Assembly: GCF_900115495.1 (NCBI RefSeq) | Contig: NZ_FOWR01000011.1 | Coordinates: forward strand, 1 to 64,000 | Reading direction: 5' to 3' | Source: Enterovibrio norvegicus DSM 15893 | GTDB taxonomy: Bacteria > Pseudomonadota > Gammaproteobacteria > Enterobacterales > Vibrionaceae | Length of the DNA: 64,000 bases | In this document: one piece after another, positions 39,923 through 49,505 of the stretch | Layout: every line of letters begins with the position of its first letter | Numbering within the stretch: position 1 is the first letter of the stretch | Notes under the pieces: model-generated | Told to the model about the DNA's origin: nothing | Databases searched by the model: none | Seen by the model: only the letters and a program-made list of their open reading frames with translations | Position numbers and translations under genes: made by a program

Positions 39923-41482
39923 TCAGCTTTCTGCTCGAAGTTGACGCGGCCTTACACCAGATACGGCCAAAGACACTAGGTAAGTCACTGCACCCAAAGC
40001 GATTAAGCCAAAAAGAATGTAGGTACGTTCCCAGAGCCCCATCGCGAGCCAATCTGTATTTTCTGGCATCAACCAAAACACCAAACTGCCCATCGATGCC
40101 GCTCCAATCACGAGACGTAGCGTGAAGAACAGTGTTTCACGACTCACGCGGTACACACCCTGCTTATGGAGGCCTCTGTAAAGTAAGCCCGCATTCACCA
40201 ATGCTGACAACGCCGTTGCCATAGCAAGACCGACATAGCCATAAAATGAAGCGAAGATAAGGTTAAACACCATATTGCTAACCATAGCAATGATGCCATA
40301 GCGCACAGGCGTCTTCGTGTCTTGGCGAGCGTAATAGCCAGGTGCCAGTACTTTGATGAGCATGAAGTTAAGCAAGCCCGATGCGTAGGCCATTAACGAC
40401 AGCGCCGCGGCATCCACGTCTGACGGGCTAAACTCGCCACGCATGAAGAGCACCATCAGCATAGGTTTGGCCAACACCATCATGCCGACCATGGCGGGTA
40501 AGCCAAGCAATAGCACCATGCGAATACCCCAGTCCATCGTACTGGCGAACTGACCGGACGATTGCTCAACATGCTTTTTCGACAATGCCGGCAATATTAC
40601 GGTGGCAATTGCAATACCAAACAACCCCAACGGAAACTCTAAGAGGCGGTCAGAGTAATACAACCAACTGATGGAGCCCGTCGCAAGAAAACTCGCGATA
40701 AAGGTATCAAGCAGTAAGTTTATCTGACTAACAGACACACCAAACAGTGCTGGAATCATCAAGGTGCGAATTTTCACAACACCGGGATGAGACCATCCCC
40801 ATTTCGGTTTAACCAGCATTCCTTCGCGGTAAAGAAACGGAAACTGGAATGCAAACTGGATCAAACCGCCGAGGAAAACACCAATACCCAATCCAATTTC
40901 AGGCTGTTCTAAATTGGGCGCTATCCAAATGGCCGCCGAAATCATCGCAATATTGAGAAATACAGGCGTAAATGATGAAACGGCGAATCGCCCTAGCGTG
41001 TTGAGGATGGATCCTGCCAACGCCACAAAGGAAATAAACCAAAGATAAGGGAAGGTGATCTTCAATATTAGAGACGCTAATTCAAATTTGTGCGCCGAAG
41101 GGCCATCGTTGACCCAATCCAAAAACCAACCCGCACCAAATAGTGCAGTGATCACAGGCGATGCAATCACGCCCACCACGGTGACAATGGTCACTAATAC
41201 ACCCAAGGTGCCTGATACGTAAGCAATCAGCTCACGGGTTTTATTTTTATCATCACTGGCTTGGTATTCGGCTAAAACAGGCACAAACGCCTGTGAAAAC
41301 GCACCTTCTGCAAACAGACGACGTAAAAAATTAGGGATTTTATTCGCGAAAAAGAAAACGTCCGCGGCGGCACCAGCCCCCATTAAGTTTGCGATAACCA
41401 CATCGCGCACCAACCCCATCACGCGAGACACCATGGTCATAAAACTGACAATCATTCCCGAGCGAAGTAATCGCTTTGACAC
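39923..41482 (-). CDS. murJ: Lipid II flippase MurJ (MviN)
   Basis: Flips lipid II across the inner membrane for peptidoglycan synthesis. 519 residues (E. coli 511) with about 14 transmembrane helices. The start SKRLLRSGMIVSFMTMVSR and the segments RRLFAEGAFSQAFVPVL (about 51-67) and LLEFPLGLFGIAIATVILP (about 265-283) are conserved, with the charged residues of the central cavity (R18, R24, R52) placed as expected. Upstream of ribF, divergent from rpsT. Confidence 0.97.
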   Translation of the reverse strand: MSKRLLRSGMIVSFMTMVSRVMGLVRDVVIANLMGAGAAADVFFFANKIPNFLRRLFAEGAFSQAFVPVLAEYQASDDKNKTRELIAYVSGTLGVLVTIVTVVGVIASPVITALFGAGWFLDWVNDGPSAHKFELASLILKITFPYLWFISFVALAGSILNTLGRFAVSSFTPVFLNIAMISAAIWIAPNLEQPEIGLGIGVFLGGLIQFAFQFPFLYREGMLVKPKWGWSHPGVVKIRTLMIPALFGVSVSQINLLLDTFIASFLATGSISWLYYSDRLLEFPLGLFGIAIATVILPALSKKHVEQSSGQFASTMDWGIRMVLLLGLPAMVGMMVLAKPMLMVLFMRGEFSPSDVDAAALSLMAYASGLLNFMLIKVLAPGYYARQDTKTPVRYGIIAMVSNMVFNLIFASFYGYVGLAMATALSALVNAGLLYRGLHKQGVYRVSRETLFFTLRLVIGAASMGSLVFWLMPENTDWLAMGLWERTYILFGLIALGAVTYLVSLAVSGVRPRQLRAES

Positions 41483-41597
41483 CTATAACCCCTTAAAACC
41501 AAAAATAAAGTAAGATGCATCTGTCTGTTCATGTTATCACGTCTGTTTTAATTGAATTCTAGACTGAACAACAAATGCGAAAAGGCAGATAAAAGGC

Positions 41598-41626
41598 TTA
41601 CTTCATACTAAGAATGCTGGTAGAAT
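41598..41626 (+). promoter_or_regulatory. rpsT promoter P1
   Basis: TTACTT (41598-41603) and TAGAAT (41621-41626) with 17-bp spacing, followed by CTGCCGCC. One of two tandem promoters, the same number as E. coli rpsT. Confidence 0.6.
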
Positions 41627-41700
41627 CTGCCGCCATATTAACCGCGATGTTCGTCACATGCCATTGCTATGGTAATGCGGCGCATTATTGCACAAATGAA

Positions 41701-41729
41701 TTGACAACTCGGGTAAAACGGGGCATATT
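41701..41729 (+). promoter_or_regulatory. rpsT promoter P2
   Basis: A perfect TTGACA (41701-41706), 17-bp spacer, CATATT (41724-41729). RNA would start about 40 nt before the rpsT TTG. Confidence 0.75.
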
Positions 41730-41776
41730 CCTCGGCCTTAAATTGTCACCGAATATAAGATTTGGGAGTTAGACCC

Positions 41777-42037
41777 TTGGCGAATATCAAATCTGCTAAG
41801 AAGCGTGCAATCCAATCTGAGAAGCGCCGCCAGCACAATGCAAGCCGTCGCTCAATGATGCGCACTTACATGAAAAAAACTATCGCAGCTATCGTAGCTG
41901 GTGATAAAGAAGCGGCTACTAAAGCGTTTGGCGAAATGCAACCTATCTTGGATCGTATGGCTACAAAAGGCCTTATCCACAAGAACAAGGCTGCTCGTCA
42001 TAAAGCGAACCTAGTTGCTCAAATTAAAGCTCTTTAA
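41777..42037 (+). CDS. rpsT: 30S ribosomal protein S20, UUG start
   Basis: A primary 16S rRNA-binding protein. 86 residues, starting [19 protein letters not shown] and ending [12 protein letters not shown]. The start codon is TTG, 8 bases after GGGAG; the frame's apparent earlier start at 41762 adds unconserved residues. E. coli rpsT also uses UUG, which is tied to S20 autoregulation. Two promoters lie upstream. Confidence 0.97.
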   Translation: MANIKSAKKRAIQSEKRRQHNASRRSMMRTYMKKTIAAIVAGDKEAATKAFGEMQPILDRMATKGLIHKNKAARHKANLVAQIKAL

Positions 42038-42057
42038 TAGCGCTTCAATTTGAAATA

Positions 42058-42085
42058 AAAAAACCGGCTTATGGCCGGTTTTTTT
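42058..42085 (+). terminator. rpsT terminator
   Basis: AAACCGGC and GCCGGTTT pair over 8 bp; seven T follow. Located 21 bp past the stop. Confidence 0.92.
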
Positions 42086-42283
42086 ATACGTGATATTTAG
42101 ACTTGAGTGCTAACTAAACGAATCTTCACACCTCATCACTCATTCGCTTTAAAGCTTCAGTAACACCTCTTGGCTATGATTCCCATAGTAAAACGCCCAT
42201 TAAGAACGTGGCCTCACAAGGCCGAGTATTGTGTTGGCAAGATGACTGATCAGGTATGAATACTTTGCTTTGCTCGACGGTGG

Positions 42284-42577
42284 TTATTTACAATATAGCT
42301 GATGAAGTGTCGACATAATCGTTTGAACTTCAACACTTTTCAGCGAATAGTACACCGTTTGCGCTTCTTTGCGTGTGGCCACAAGCCCATCACGACGAAG
42401 CCAAGCAAGGTGTTGTGATAACGCTGATTGACTGAGTTGTAATTTGTCACTGAGCATGCCCACTGACAACTCACCTTCCAGCAAATAGCATAGAATGAAA
42501 AGTCGACGCTCATTGGCCATTGCTTTTAACAACTGTACCGCTTTTGGCCCTTGTTCTTGCATCTGTTTCAAATCCAT
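42284..42577 (-). CDS. hlyU: ArsR/SmtB-family regulator HlyU
   Basis: A 97-residue winged-helix protein. The recognition helix region LSQSALSQHLAWLRRDGLVATR (in part: SQSALSQHLAWLRR, about 49-62) and the wing EAQTVYYSLKS match V. cholerae HlyU, a virulence activator that displaces H-NS from the hlyA and rtx promoters. It has no metal-binding cysteine motif of the ArsR type. Its neighbours, rpsT on one side and nhaR on the other, are as in V. cholerae. The targets in this organism are unknown. Confidence 0.9.
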   Translation of the reverse strand: MDLKQMQEQGPKAVQLLKAMANERRLFILCYLLEGELSVGMLSDKLQLSQSALSQHLAWLRRDGLVATRKEAQTVYYSLKSVEVQTIMSTLHQLYCK

Positions 42578-42682
42578 ACTTACTGCCTACTGTCTTCCAT
42601 GTAACGGGTTGTTTGGTTTCATTTTAGTTTAACACTGATCATTTTGTTAACAATGCCTATCGTTTAAGAAAGGCGTTAAAAA

Positions 42683-43570
42683 CTAATGAAACAACTTGCT
42701 AAAATCTGCTTCACATATTCTTTTTACTGCAGGGTGCTGAATCATGCGCTCTGCAAAAATAACGTAATACTCTTCTTTCAACTCTTTCACTTTTGCAACT
42801 TCTTGCACATTTGGTAGTTCCAGCACGTCTTCTGAGTAAAAAGTCGGCGCGACAAACATGGCGCGATGGTTCGACCCAAAAGCCTTCATCAGCGCCGCAT
42901 CATCGAATTCACCCAAAATATTCGGCGTGATACCTTGGCTATCAAACCAGTGCATCAGTTTGCGTCCCATTGCCGTTCTCGTGCCAGGAATCAAGAGTTT
43001 GTACTCTTCGATCACAGCAGGAAATGATGCGTCAATCAACGAGTCAGAACAGAAGAAGCTCATGACACTTTCCCCCAACTTCACGCTAAACAAGCCGGGG
43101 CTCTGGGTGGAATCAACAGGGCAGTCAGACAAAATCATATCGAGCTTGTGCTGGCTAAGCTGTTCAAGCAAAAGTTCATGAGTCGATTCAAAACAGCGTA
43201 AGTGTATGCTGTTGTCCTCAGGAACGGCCTTCAGAAGCACCCTACTGACGAGACTCTTCGATAATGCGTCAGCGACACCTACATCGAACAACACGTTCTC
43301 TTGTTGGCTGTAGTTCACGATATCCAGCATTTCGTAGCTAAGACCGAACATTTTATCCGCGTACTTATAAACCAACTGCCCAAGTTCAGTAGGCTCAATA
43401 TTTCGTCCAACACGTTTAGTGAGTCGCCCTTTCAGACGTTCTTCCAGCGCACGAATTTGGCCTGTCACAGTTTGAGGCGTAAGAAACAAGGCTTCAGCCG
43501 CTTTGGTCACCGAGCCTTGCTTGCAGACCATCCAAAAATAGTACAAATGGTTATAGTTTAAATGTGACAT
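42683..43570 (-). CDS. nhaR: LysR-family activator NhaR
   Basis: Activates nhaA in response to Na+. 295 residues (E. coli 301), with an N-terminal winged helix-turn-helix (about 20-40; [24 protein letters not shown], seen in part as [16 protein letters not shown]) and a LysR effector-binding domain (about 90-290). It starts [15 protein letters not shown], as in the family. It follows nhaA with a small ORF between them. Confidence 0.93.
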   Translation of the reverse strand: MSHLNYNHLYYFWMVCKQGSVTKAAEALFLTPQTVTGQIRALEERLKGRLTKRVGRNIEPTELGQLVYKYADKMFGLSYEMLDIVNYSQQENVLFDVGVADALSKSLVSRVLLKAVPEDNSIHLRCFESTHELLLEQLSQHKLDMILSDCPVDSTQSPGLFSVKLGESVMSFFCSDSLIDASFPAVIEEYKLLIPGTRTAMGRKLMHWFDSQGITPNILGEFDDAALMKAFGSNHRAMFVAPTFYSEDVLELPNVQEVAKVKELKEEYYVIFAERMIQHPAVKRICEADFSKLFH

Positions 43571-43646
43571 ATGATTTCAACGAAAAAGACGCCAGAGTTG
43601 CCCCAAAATGGGATTCTGACGTCTTTAAATTTAATGGGTGGGAAAT

Positions 43647-43919
43647 TTAGCCTTTCTCAAGAGACGTAGGCGCACGGTTACGCCCTCCGGCTCTTTGTTC
43701 TAGCGCTCGGCTAAACCAGCTGTCTTTGTCAGCGCTACTCTCAACAAATACCGCCTTCTCTGTATCAATACTTTCCGAGTAACCACTTTCCGTGCCAGCG
43801 ATAAACGCTTGGCAAACATCGGTCGTGTTATCGTCAAAGCAATGCGAATAGTCTTCCGACGCTAACGCTGGTGTGGCAAGTAACGCACCACTAATAATCA
43901 ATACCCACTTTCTTTTCAT
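43647..43919 (-). CDS. Small exported protein of unknown function
   Basis: A 90-residue product starting [20 protein letters not shown], a clear signal peptide with a cleavage site after ALA (residue 20). The mature part [18 protein letters not shown] has two cysteines 9 residues apart that could form a disulfide, then a polar, charged tail. No known domain is recognised. It overlaps the last 29 bp of nhaA and is followed by nhaR, so it is probably in the same transcript. A role in Na+/pH stress is only a guess from position. Confidence 0.65.
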   Translation of the reverse strand: MKRKWVLIISGALLATPALASEDYSHCFDDNTTDVCQAFIAGTESGYSESIDTEKAVFVESSADKDSWFSRALEQRAGGRNRAPTSLEKG

Positions 43920-45081
43920 CGCTTTCTTCCTCCACCTGACTCGATTTCGGCAATACAGCATTCAGTAAGGCATAACCTGCTAGGGCCGATAGCGTTGAAC
44001 CAATCAAAATACCCAGTCGAGAGAACGTAATGTAGCTTTGATCTACACCAACAAACGCCAACGACGAGATAAAAATCGACATCGTAAAGCCAATCCCGCA
44101 CAGCAGGGACACAGCAAAGATCTGTTTGAAGTTGACACTTTCAGGAAGAGTTGCAACCCCCATTTTCACCGATAACCAACTAAAGGTGAAAATACCCAGT
44201 GGTTTACCCACAAGGAGACCAAGCGCAATACCCAAAGGCAATGTGTTCGTTAGGCTGTCAAAAGAGACACCTTCAAGAGACACGCCTGCATTTGCAAACG
44301 CAAACAGCGGCAGGATAAAGAATGCGGCATATGGGTGAATGGCATGTTCAAGCGTCTTAAGCGGTGATTTGCCATCTTTGCCCCCTTCAAGTGGGATCGC
44401 AAAGCCAAGCACGACACCCGCAAGCGTTGCATGCACGCCGGATTTCAACACGCTGAACCACAAGATCGCGCCTACCAGCATGTACCATTTAACCCCTGTC
44501 ACGTTTCTACTGTTCATTAAGAACAGTGCAATGGTAGAGAGGAAGGCAACAGTCAAGGCGGTAACAGAAAGGTCACTGCTATAGAACAGCGCAATGATCA
44601 CAATGACACCTAAGTCATCGATGATGGCTAAAGCCAGCAGGAACACTTTCAACGAAAGAGGGACGCGTTTACCCAACAGCGCCATCACACCCAGTGCAAA
44701 AGCAATGTCGGTTGCCGCTGGAATCGCCCAACCACTTGCAGTAACAGGGTCATTAGCATTGAATGCTAGATAAACCAGAGCTGGCGCTACCATACCACCA
44801 ACGGCGGCAATGGCAGGGAAGATCGCTTTCTCTTTAGTGTTGAGTGCGCCTTCGATCAGTTCTCGTTTGACTTCCAGTCCAATTAAGAGGAAGAAGACAG
44901 CCATCAAGCCATCATTCACCCAATGCTCGATAGATAGACCTGCGACGTAGCTGTAAAGCACACTTTCGTAAACAGGTTGCAGCGGTGAGTTTGCGATGAT
45001 AATTGCTAAAATAGCAGCAACGATCAGCACTAAACCACCGGCTGATTCCATCTTCATAAACTGACGAATGGCATCAGTCAT
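43891..45081 (-). CDS. nhaA: Na+/H+ antiporter NhaA
   Basis: Exports Na+ or Li+ in exchange for protons at alkaline pH. 396 residues (E. coli 388) with about 12 transmembrane helices. The ion-binding aspartates are in IIDDLGVI (D155, D156, equivalent to E. coli D163, D164), and the ATDIAFALG motif keeps the D125 equivalent of E. coli D133. The start [13 protein letters not shown] follows GGAG; a GTG three codons upstream is in frame. Divergent from nptA, with 422 bp between them. Confidence 0.95.
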   Translation of the reverse strand: MTDAIRQFMKMESAGGLVLIVAAILAIIIANSPLQPVYESVLYSYVAGLSIEHWVNDGLMAVFFLLIGLEVKRELIEGALNTKEKAIFPAIAAVGGMVAPALVYLAFNANDPVTASGWAIPAATDIAFALGVMALLGKRVPLSLKVFLLALAIIDDLGVIVIIALFYSSDLSVTALTVAFLSTIALFLMNSRNVTGVKWYMLVGAILWFSVLKSGVHATLAGVVLGFAIPLEGGKDGKSPLKTLEHAIHPYAAFFILPLFAFANAGVSLEGVSFDSLTNTLPLGIALGLLVGKPLGIFTFSWLSVKMGVATLPESVNFKQIFAVSLLCGIGFTMSIFISSLAFVGVDQSYITFSRLGILIGSTLSALAGYALLNAVLPKSSQVEEESDEKKVGIDY

Positions 45082-45503
45082 TAAAAGCACTCCATAAAAT
45101 AGTTATTCGATACTAGTCTAGGCGTCGACCAGCAAGTATGAAAAATCGGTTCTTCGGAGATTAAACCTCGGAATTCCCGAATGATTCAATAATTATTGAT
45201 GATTTTTTCGCAATATGAATTTCCCTATTGTCATAAATGCTGTTTTTTTTGTTGTGATGTGAGCCTAATTTAGCGCGAATGTATGAAAAACGACCGATCA
45301 AACACCCCTGCCAACTTAACACCTAAACTATTGTTTTTAATTATATAAACAACCATTTAACTACTACTTAGCCCCCTATGGAAATGATTGATTATGGGTA
45401 AGCCATAAAACTGTAATATTAGTGAAATATTTCATGCCTACTATCGCCCTCAGATTCTTTCATTGACATAAATCTGACATACAACTGTCACGGAGATTTC
45501 TTT
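45082..45503. promoter_or_regulatory. nhaA-nptA intergenic region with PHO-box-like repeats
   Basis: Divergent promoter region. Just before nptA, three heptamers TTGACAT (45463-45469), CTGACAT (45474-45480) and CTGTCAC (45485-45491) repeat with an exact 11-bp period, like the CTGTCAT direct repeats of a PHO box. The last one is 12 bp from the ATG, so it would overlap the ribosome site. A palindrome CAATAATTATTG lies at 45188-45199, upstream of nhaA. No ORF is credible. Confidence 0.5.
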
Positions 45504-46649
45504 ATGACCTCCCAAGCTTCTACTGCTGCACCGATTAACAGCTCTAAGAATTGGGTACGTTGGGCTAACCTGGCACTAATGCTTTATATTCTGCTTTTGG
45601 CAGTGTCCATGGTTGGTAGTGGTTTCAAGTGGGCTGCAGGCGACGAGGCTAAGACCTTATTCGCATTCGCGTCTCACCCTGTTGCTGGTTTGATGATTGG
45701 TATCGTTGCGACTGCACTGATTCAATCGTCAAGCACAGTAACGTCAATTATCGTTGGTCTGGTAGCTGGTGGCTTACCTGTAGAGACCGCCATTCCTATG
45801 GTTATGGGTGCTAACATCGGCACCACAGTTACCAACACTTTGGTAAGCCTAGGACACGCACGTTGCAAAGACGAATTCCGTCGTGCATTTACCTGTGCAA
45901 CCGTTCATGACTTCTTTAACTTGATGGCTGTTTCAATCTTCCTTCCTTTGGAAATGATGTTTGGTCTTCTTGATAAAATCTCTAGCTGGTTGGTTGCTCC
46001 ATTGATGTTTGATGGCAGCTTAAGCATGAAAGGCTTGGACTTCATGGGTCCACTGACTAAGCCTCTTGTTAACAGCACCAAGAGCGCACTATCAGTGCTA
46101 CCTGGTGACTGGGGCGGCGTCGCACTGATCGTACTGGGTATCGCACTGATTTTTGCTTCTATCACTATGATGGGCAAACTGATGCGTAAACTGATGGTTG
46201 GTCGTGCAAAAGAACTTCTTCACAATGCCATCGGTCGTGGTCCAATCCACGGTATCGCATCAGGTACTTTGGTAACGATTCTGGTTCAGTCTTCTTCTAC
46301 GACGACAAGCCTGATGGTTCCATTGGTAGGTACAAACGTATTAAAAGTACGCGATGTTTACCCATTCACACTTGGCGCAAACATCGGTACCTGTATCACT
46401 GCTCTGCTTGCAGCGACAGCGGTAACGGGTCCAAACGCAGTATTTGCTCTGCAAATTGCATTGGTTCACCTAACGTTCAACATTCTCGCGACACTGCTCA
46501 TCTTTGGTACGCCGTTCCTACGCGAAATCCCATTGAAGTGTGCTGAGATGCTGGGTGAAGCGGCAGCGAAGAGCAAGTTGGCTGTGGTTGCATACCTTGG
46601 TCTCGTCTTCGTAGCAATCCCATCTGCTGTGATGCTAGCAACACAATAA
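45504..46649 (+). CDS. nptA: Na+/phosphate cotransporter NptA
   Basis: A type II Na+/Pi cotransporter of the inner membrane, 381 residues. The inverted-topology repeat shows in two QSSST signatures: ALIQSSSTVTSI (about 71-82) and ILVQSSSTTTSL (about 258-269), each followed by MGANIGTT or LGANIGTC. V. cholerae NptA has the same place, beside nhaR/nhaA. The start MTSQASTAAPIN has GGAG at 8 bases. A PHO-box-like set of repeats stands just upstream, which suits a phosphate transporter. Confidence 0.92.
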   Translation: MTSQASTAAPINSSKNWVRWANLALMLYILLLAVSMVGSGFKWAAGDEAKTLFAFASHPVAGLMIGIVATALIQSSSTVTSIIVGLVAGGLPVETAIPMVMGANIGTTVTNTLVSLGHARCKDEFRRAFTCATVHDFFNLMAVSIFLPLEMMFGLLDKISSWLVAPLMFDGSLSMKGLDFMGPLTKPLVNSTKSALSVLPGDWGGVALIVLGIALIFASITMMGKLMRKLMVGRAKELLHNAIGRGPIHGIASGTLVTILVQSSSTTTSLMVPLVGTNVLKVRDVYPFTLGANIGTCITALLAATAVTGPNAVFALQIALVHLTFNILATLLIFGTPFLREIPLKCAEMLGEAAAKSKLAVVAYLGLVFVAIPSAVMLATQ

Positions 46650-46666
46650 GCACTCAGACAGATATG

Positions 46667-46696
46667 AAAAACGCCCGCATTTAGCGGGCGTTTTTG
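46667..46696 (+). terminator. nptA terminator
   Basis: AAAAACGCCCGC (46667-46678) pairs with GCGGGCGTTTTT (46684-46695), 12 bp around ATTTA. Lies 17 bp past the stop. Confidence 0.93.
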
Positions 46697-46726
46697 TTTC
46701 TAGCGGAACGCTTTCTCGTTGCGTTA

Positions 46727-46782
46727 TCTACTCTCTAGCCTCTAGCTTCTACTCTCTACTCTCTAGCCTCTAGCCTCTAGCC
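46727..46782. repeat. Tandem 7-bp array, eight units
   Basis: Eight consecutive heptamers of form TCTASCY: TCTACTC three times and TCTAGCC or TCTAGCT five times. Lies between two terminators (nptA and thyA), outside any gene. Such arrays vary in copy number between strains. Confidence 0.75.
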
Positions 46783-46885
46783 TCCAAGCATCTCACCAAA
46801 CAAACCCTGCTTTCATCACATTCAGCGTTCGCTTTGTGCTGCAATATGAACACGCTTTCCTAACTCGCCTTGATTATCTTTGTCC

Positions 46886-46911
46886 ATAAAAAAACCGGGG
46901 AATCCCCGGCT
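46886..46911 (-). terminator. thyA terminator
   Basis: CCGGGG (46895-46900) pairs with CCCCGG (46904-46909); on the minus strand eight T follow. Lies 29 bp past the thyA stop. Confidence 0.85.
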
Positions 46912-46939
46912 TCTATCTCATTGGCATCGCACTCAACAA

Positions 46940-47779
46940 TTAAATCGCAATAGGCGCTCTGATAGCGGCTTGTGCTTCGTAACCTTCAATTTCAAAATCT
47001 TCCAGTTTGTAATCGAAGATAGAGTCTGGCTTACGTTTGATGGTCAATGTCGGAATCGTCCCTGGCGTGCGCTTAAGCTGCTCATAGACGATATCATCTG
47101 TCAGATGGTTGCCATAAAGGTGAACATCACCAAAGGTGTGTACGAAGTCGCCCACGTCCAAATCACACTGCTGCGCGATCATGTGCGTGAGCAGCGCGTA
47201 GCTTGCAATGTTGAACGGTACACCAAGGAAGTAATCCGCACTGCGCTGGTAAAGCTGGCAAGAGAGTTTGCCGTCGGCAACATAGAACTGGAACAAACAG
47301 TGGCAAGGTGCCAATGCCATGCGGCCTTGCTCTACGTTCGCTTGCGGTGCAATGCTCTCATCTGGCAAGTCAGACGGGTTCCATGCAGTAATGATGTGTC
47401 GGCGAGAGTTCGGTTTGGTTTTAATCTGCTCGATCAGATCGGCAATTTGATCAACCGTTGAACCGTCTGGACATGCCCATGAACGCCATTGTGCACCGTA
47501 AACAGGGCCGAGATCGCCAGCTTCTGTTGCCCACTCATCCCAAATCGATACCTTGTTGTCTTGCAGGTATTTGATATTGGTTTCGCCATTCAAAAACCAA
47601 AGCAGTTCGTGAATGATGGCGCGGGTATACAGCTTCTTGGTTGTCAGAAGCGGAAAGCCTTCGCTAAGGTCAAAACGTAATTGACGACCAAATACAGAAC
47701 GCGTTCCCACACCCGTGCGATCGCCTCTATCACTCCCGTTTTCGATGATATCCTGCATTAAATCAAGATATTGCTTCAT
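46940..47779 (-). CDS. thyA: Thymidylate synthase ThyA
   Basis: Makes dTMP from dUMP with methylene-tetrahydrofolate. 279 residues, slightly longer than E. coli (264) because of a small insert near 85-100. The catalytic cysteine is C159 in [12 protein letters not shown], the dUMP-phosphate arginine is in [12 protein letters not shown], and the DVHLYGNH motif is intact. The start [11 protein letters not shown] follows AAAGGA; a longer frame is not conserved. Last gene of the rppH-ptsP-lgt-thyA string. Confidence 0.97.
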   Translation of the reverse strand: MKQYLDLMQDIIENGSDRGDRTGVGTRSVFGRQLRFDLSEGFPLLTTKKLYTRAIIHELLWFLNGETNIKYLQDNKVSIWDEWATEAGDLGPVYGAQWRSWACPDGSTVDQIADLIEQIKTKPNSRRHIITAWNPSDLPDESIAPQANVEQGRMALAPCHCLFQFYVADGKLSCQLYQRSADYFLGVPFNIASYALLTHMIAQQCDLDVGDFVHTFGDVHLYGNHLTDDIVYEQLKRTPGTIPTLTIKRKPDSIFDYKLEDFEIEGYEAQAAIRAPIAI

Positions 47780-47840
47780 GGAATTTCCTTTCGTTACCCC
47801 GCACGCCTTCCGGCGTGACAATTATGATTTATAAAATAAA

Positions 47841-47866
47841 GAAAACCGCAGACAGGGCTGCGGCTT
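47841..47866 (-). terminator. Terminator between lgt and thyA
   Basis: CCGCAG (47846-47851) and CTGCGG (47858-47863) pair over 6 bp, with TTTTC on the minus strand. Termination may be partial, since thyA begins 60 bp later. Confidence 0.6.
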
Positions 47867-47877
47867 AAATTTTGACA

Positions 47878-48675
47878 TTATGCGGACTGAGATACGCTCT
47901 GGCGACGGTACGCCCACAGTATCATTAGGGCACCAAGAATGATCATTGGTGATGACAAAATCTGTCCCATGCTGATCCATTCACCGAACAGCCCTAAGTG
48001 CGCATCAGGCTCGCGATAGAATTCCACGATGAAACGGAATGTACCGTAACCCATTAGGAACAATCCAGATACCGCACCGGCTGGACGTGGTTTCTTGATG
48101 AACCAGTTAAGAATAAAGAAGAGCACAACGCCTTCAAGGGCAAATTCATAAAGCTGGGAAGGATGTCGAGCCAGTGGACCACCGGTTGGGAATACCATGC
48201 CCCATGCAACATCCGTTGAACGTCCCCACAGCTCGCCATTCATGAAATTACCAAGGCGACCCGCGCCAAGGCCAAACGGCACAAGTGGCGCGATAAAATC
48301 GGAAACCGCAAAGAAAGTGCGCTTGGTGCGGAACGCATACCACGCCATCGCGGAGATCACCCCTAATAGGCCGCCGTGGAAAGACATGCCACCCGTCCAT
48401 ACTTTAAACAGGAACAGAGGATCAGCGAGGAAGGTATCAAATTGGTAGAACAAGACGTAGCCAATACGGCCGCCCAATATCACACCAAGGAAGCCTGCGA
48501 AAAGTAAATCACTCACTTCATCGCGCGTCCAACCACTTCCCGGCTTATCGGCGCGACGGTTTGCTAGCCACAATGCAAACGCAAAGCCCGCGAGGTACAT
48601 CAAACCATACCAGCGCACGGCAACAGGGCCGATTTCAATCAAAATAGGATCTATTTGGGGAAATGTCAGTGACAT
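47878..48675 (-). CDS. lgt: Phosphatidylglycerol-prolipoprotein diacylglyceryl transferase Lgt
   Basis: First step of lipoprotein maturation, moving diacylglycerol to the lipobox cysteine. 265 residues (E. coli 291) and seven transmembrane helices. The Lgt signature [16 protein letters not shown] (about 135-150) includes the essential arginine, and HGGLLGV (about 103) the key histidine. Between the TSUP gene and thyA, as in other vibrios. Confidence 0.96.
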   Translation of the reverse strand: MSLTFPQIDPILIEIGPVAVRWYGLMYLAGFAFALWLANRRADKPGSGWTRDEVSDLLFAGFLGVILGGRIGYVLFYQFDTFLADPLFLFKVWTGGMSFHGGLLGVISAMAWYAFRTKRTFFAVSDFIAPLVPFGLGAGRLGNFMNGELWGRSTDVAWGMVFPTGGPLARHPSQLYEFALEGVVLFFILNWFIKKPRPAGAVSGLFLMGYGTFRFIVEFYREPDAHLGLFGEWISMGQILSSPMIILGALMILWAYRRQSVSQSA

Positions 48676-48688
48676 TAGCTTGTCTTCC

Positions 48689-49495
48689 TTAGCTTAAAAA
48701 CATACTCGCCCCAACAAGGAGCAAAAATACTGCAAACACGCGTTTTATCATTGGTGTAGGTAACCGCGATGCTAACTTGGCACCATAACGAGTGGTGAAC
48801 ACAGAGGTGCTTACGATACCAATCAACGCGGGTAAGTAAACATATCCGACACTGTATTCTGGCAAAGATTCCGGTTGTGAGAGTCCAAAAAAGATAAACC
48901 CCGTCATCCCAGATAACGCCAGAAACACACCGCACAAAGATGCCGTGCCGATGGCTTTGCGCATTTCAACACCATGATAATTCAAATAAGGCACGGTAAG
49001 CGAGCCCCCACCAATCCCTGCAAGGCTTGATGTCACACCTATAAGACCGCCACTCAGCACGTTTTTGCCCACAGAAGGCAATGGCTTTTCCGCCCTTACA
49101 CGTAGCGAAAGCACCATTTGTAGCGCGAGCAACAGCACAATCACGCCGAAGATTCTCGGCAAATACTCTGTTGGCAGTATATCTGCAATGCCACTCCCCA
49201 TTAATCCACCGACCAGAATGCCCGGTAGCAGCGTTTTGATCACTGAGGGTTGAACATTGCCAAGACGATAATGAGAGAACGCGGAAGAAGAAGAAGTCAC
49301 AACAATACTGGCTAAAGATGTCGCGAGCGCCATTGGCATGATCAAAGAGGGAGAAATATCGGCCCATGGTAACAGCACCGACAAAGCAGGAACGATCAAC
49401 AAGCCGCCGCCAATACCCAACAGGCCAGCCAACAACCCCACGCAGCAGCCTAACATGAGGCACACAGCGAACAGCCACAAGGTGGCATCTAACAT
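48689..49495 (-). CDS. TauE/SafE (TSUP) family permease
   Basis: A 268-residue inner-membrane protein with about eight helices. Paired GIGGG motifs, [15 protein letters not shown] (about 25-39) and [12 protein letters not shown] (about 160-171), are the two-repeat sign of the TSUP family, which moves sulfite, organosulfonates or related anions. The substrate cannot be read from the sequence. The ATG giving MLDATLWLF is used, with AGGAA upstream; the frame before it has unconserved residues and lies in ptsP. It stands between ptsP and lgt, a position where E. coli has none. Confidence 0.8.
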   Translation of the reverse strand: MLDATLWLFAVCLMLGCCVGLLAGLLGIGGGLLIVPALSVLLPWADISPSLIMPMALATSLASIVVTSSSSAFSHYRLGNVQPSVIKTLLPGILVGGLMGSGIADILPTEYLPRIFGVIVLLLALQMVLSLRVRAEKPLPSVGKNVLSGGLIGVTSSLAGIGGGSLTVPYLNYHGVEMRKAIGTASLCGVFLALSGMTGFIFFGLSQPESLPEYSVGYVYLPALIGIVSTSVFTTRYGAKLASRLPTPMIKRVFAVFLLLVGASMFLS

Positions 49496-49505
49496 GAATG
49501 TATTC

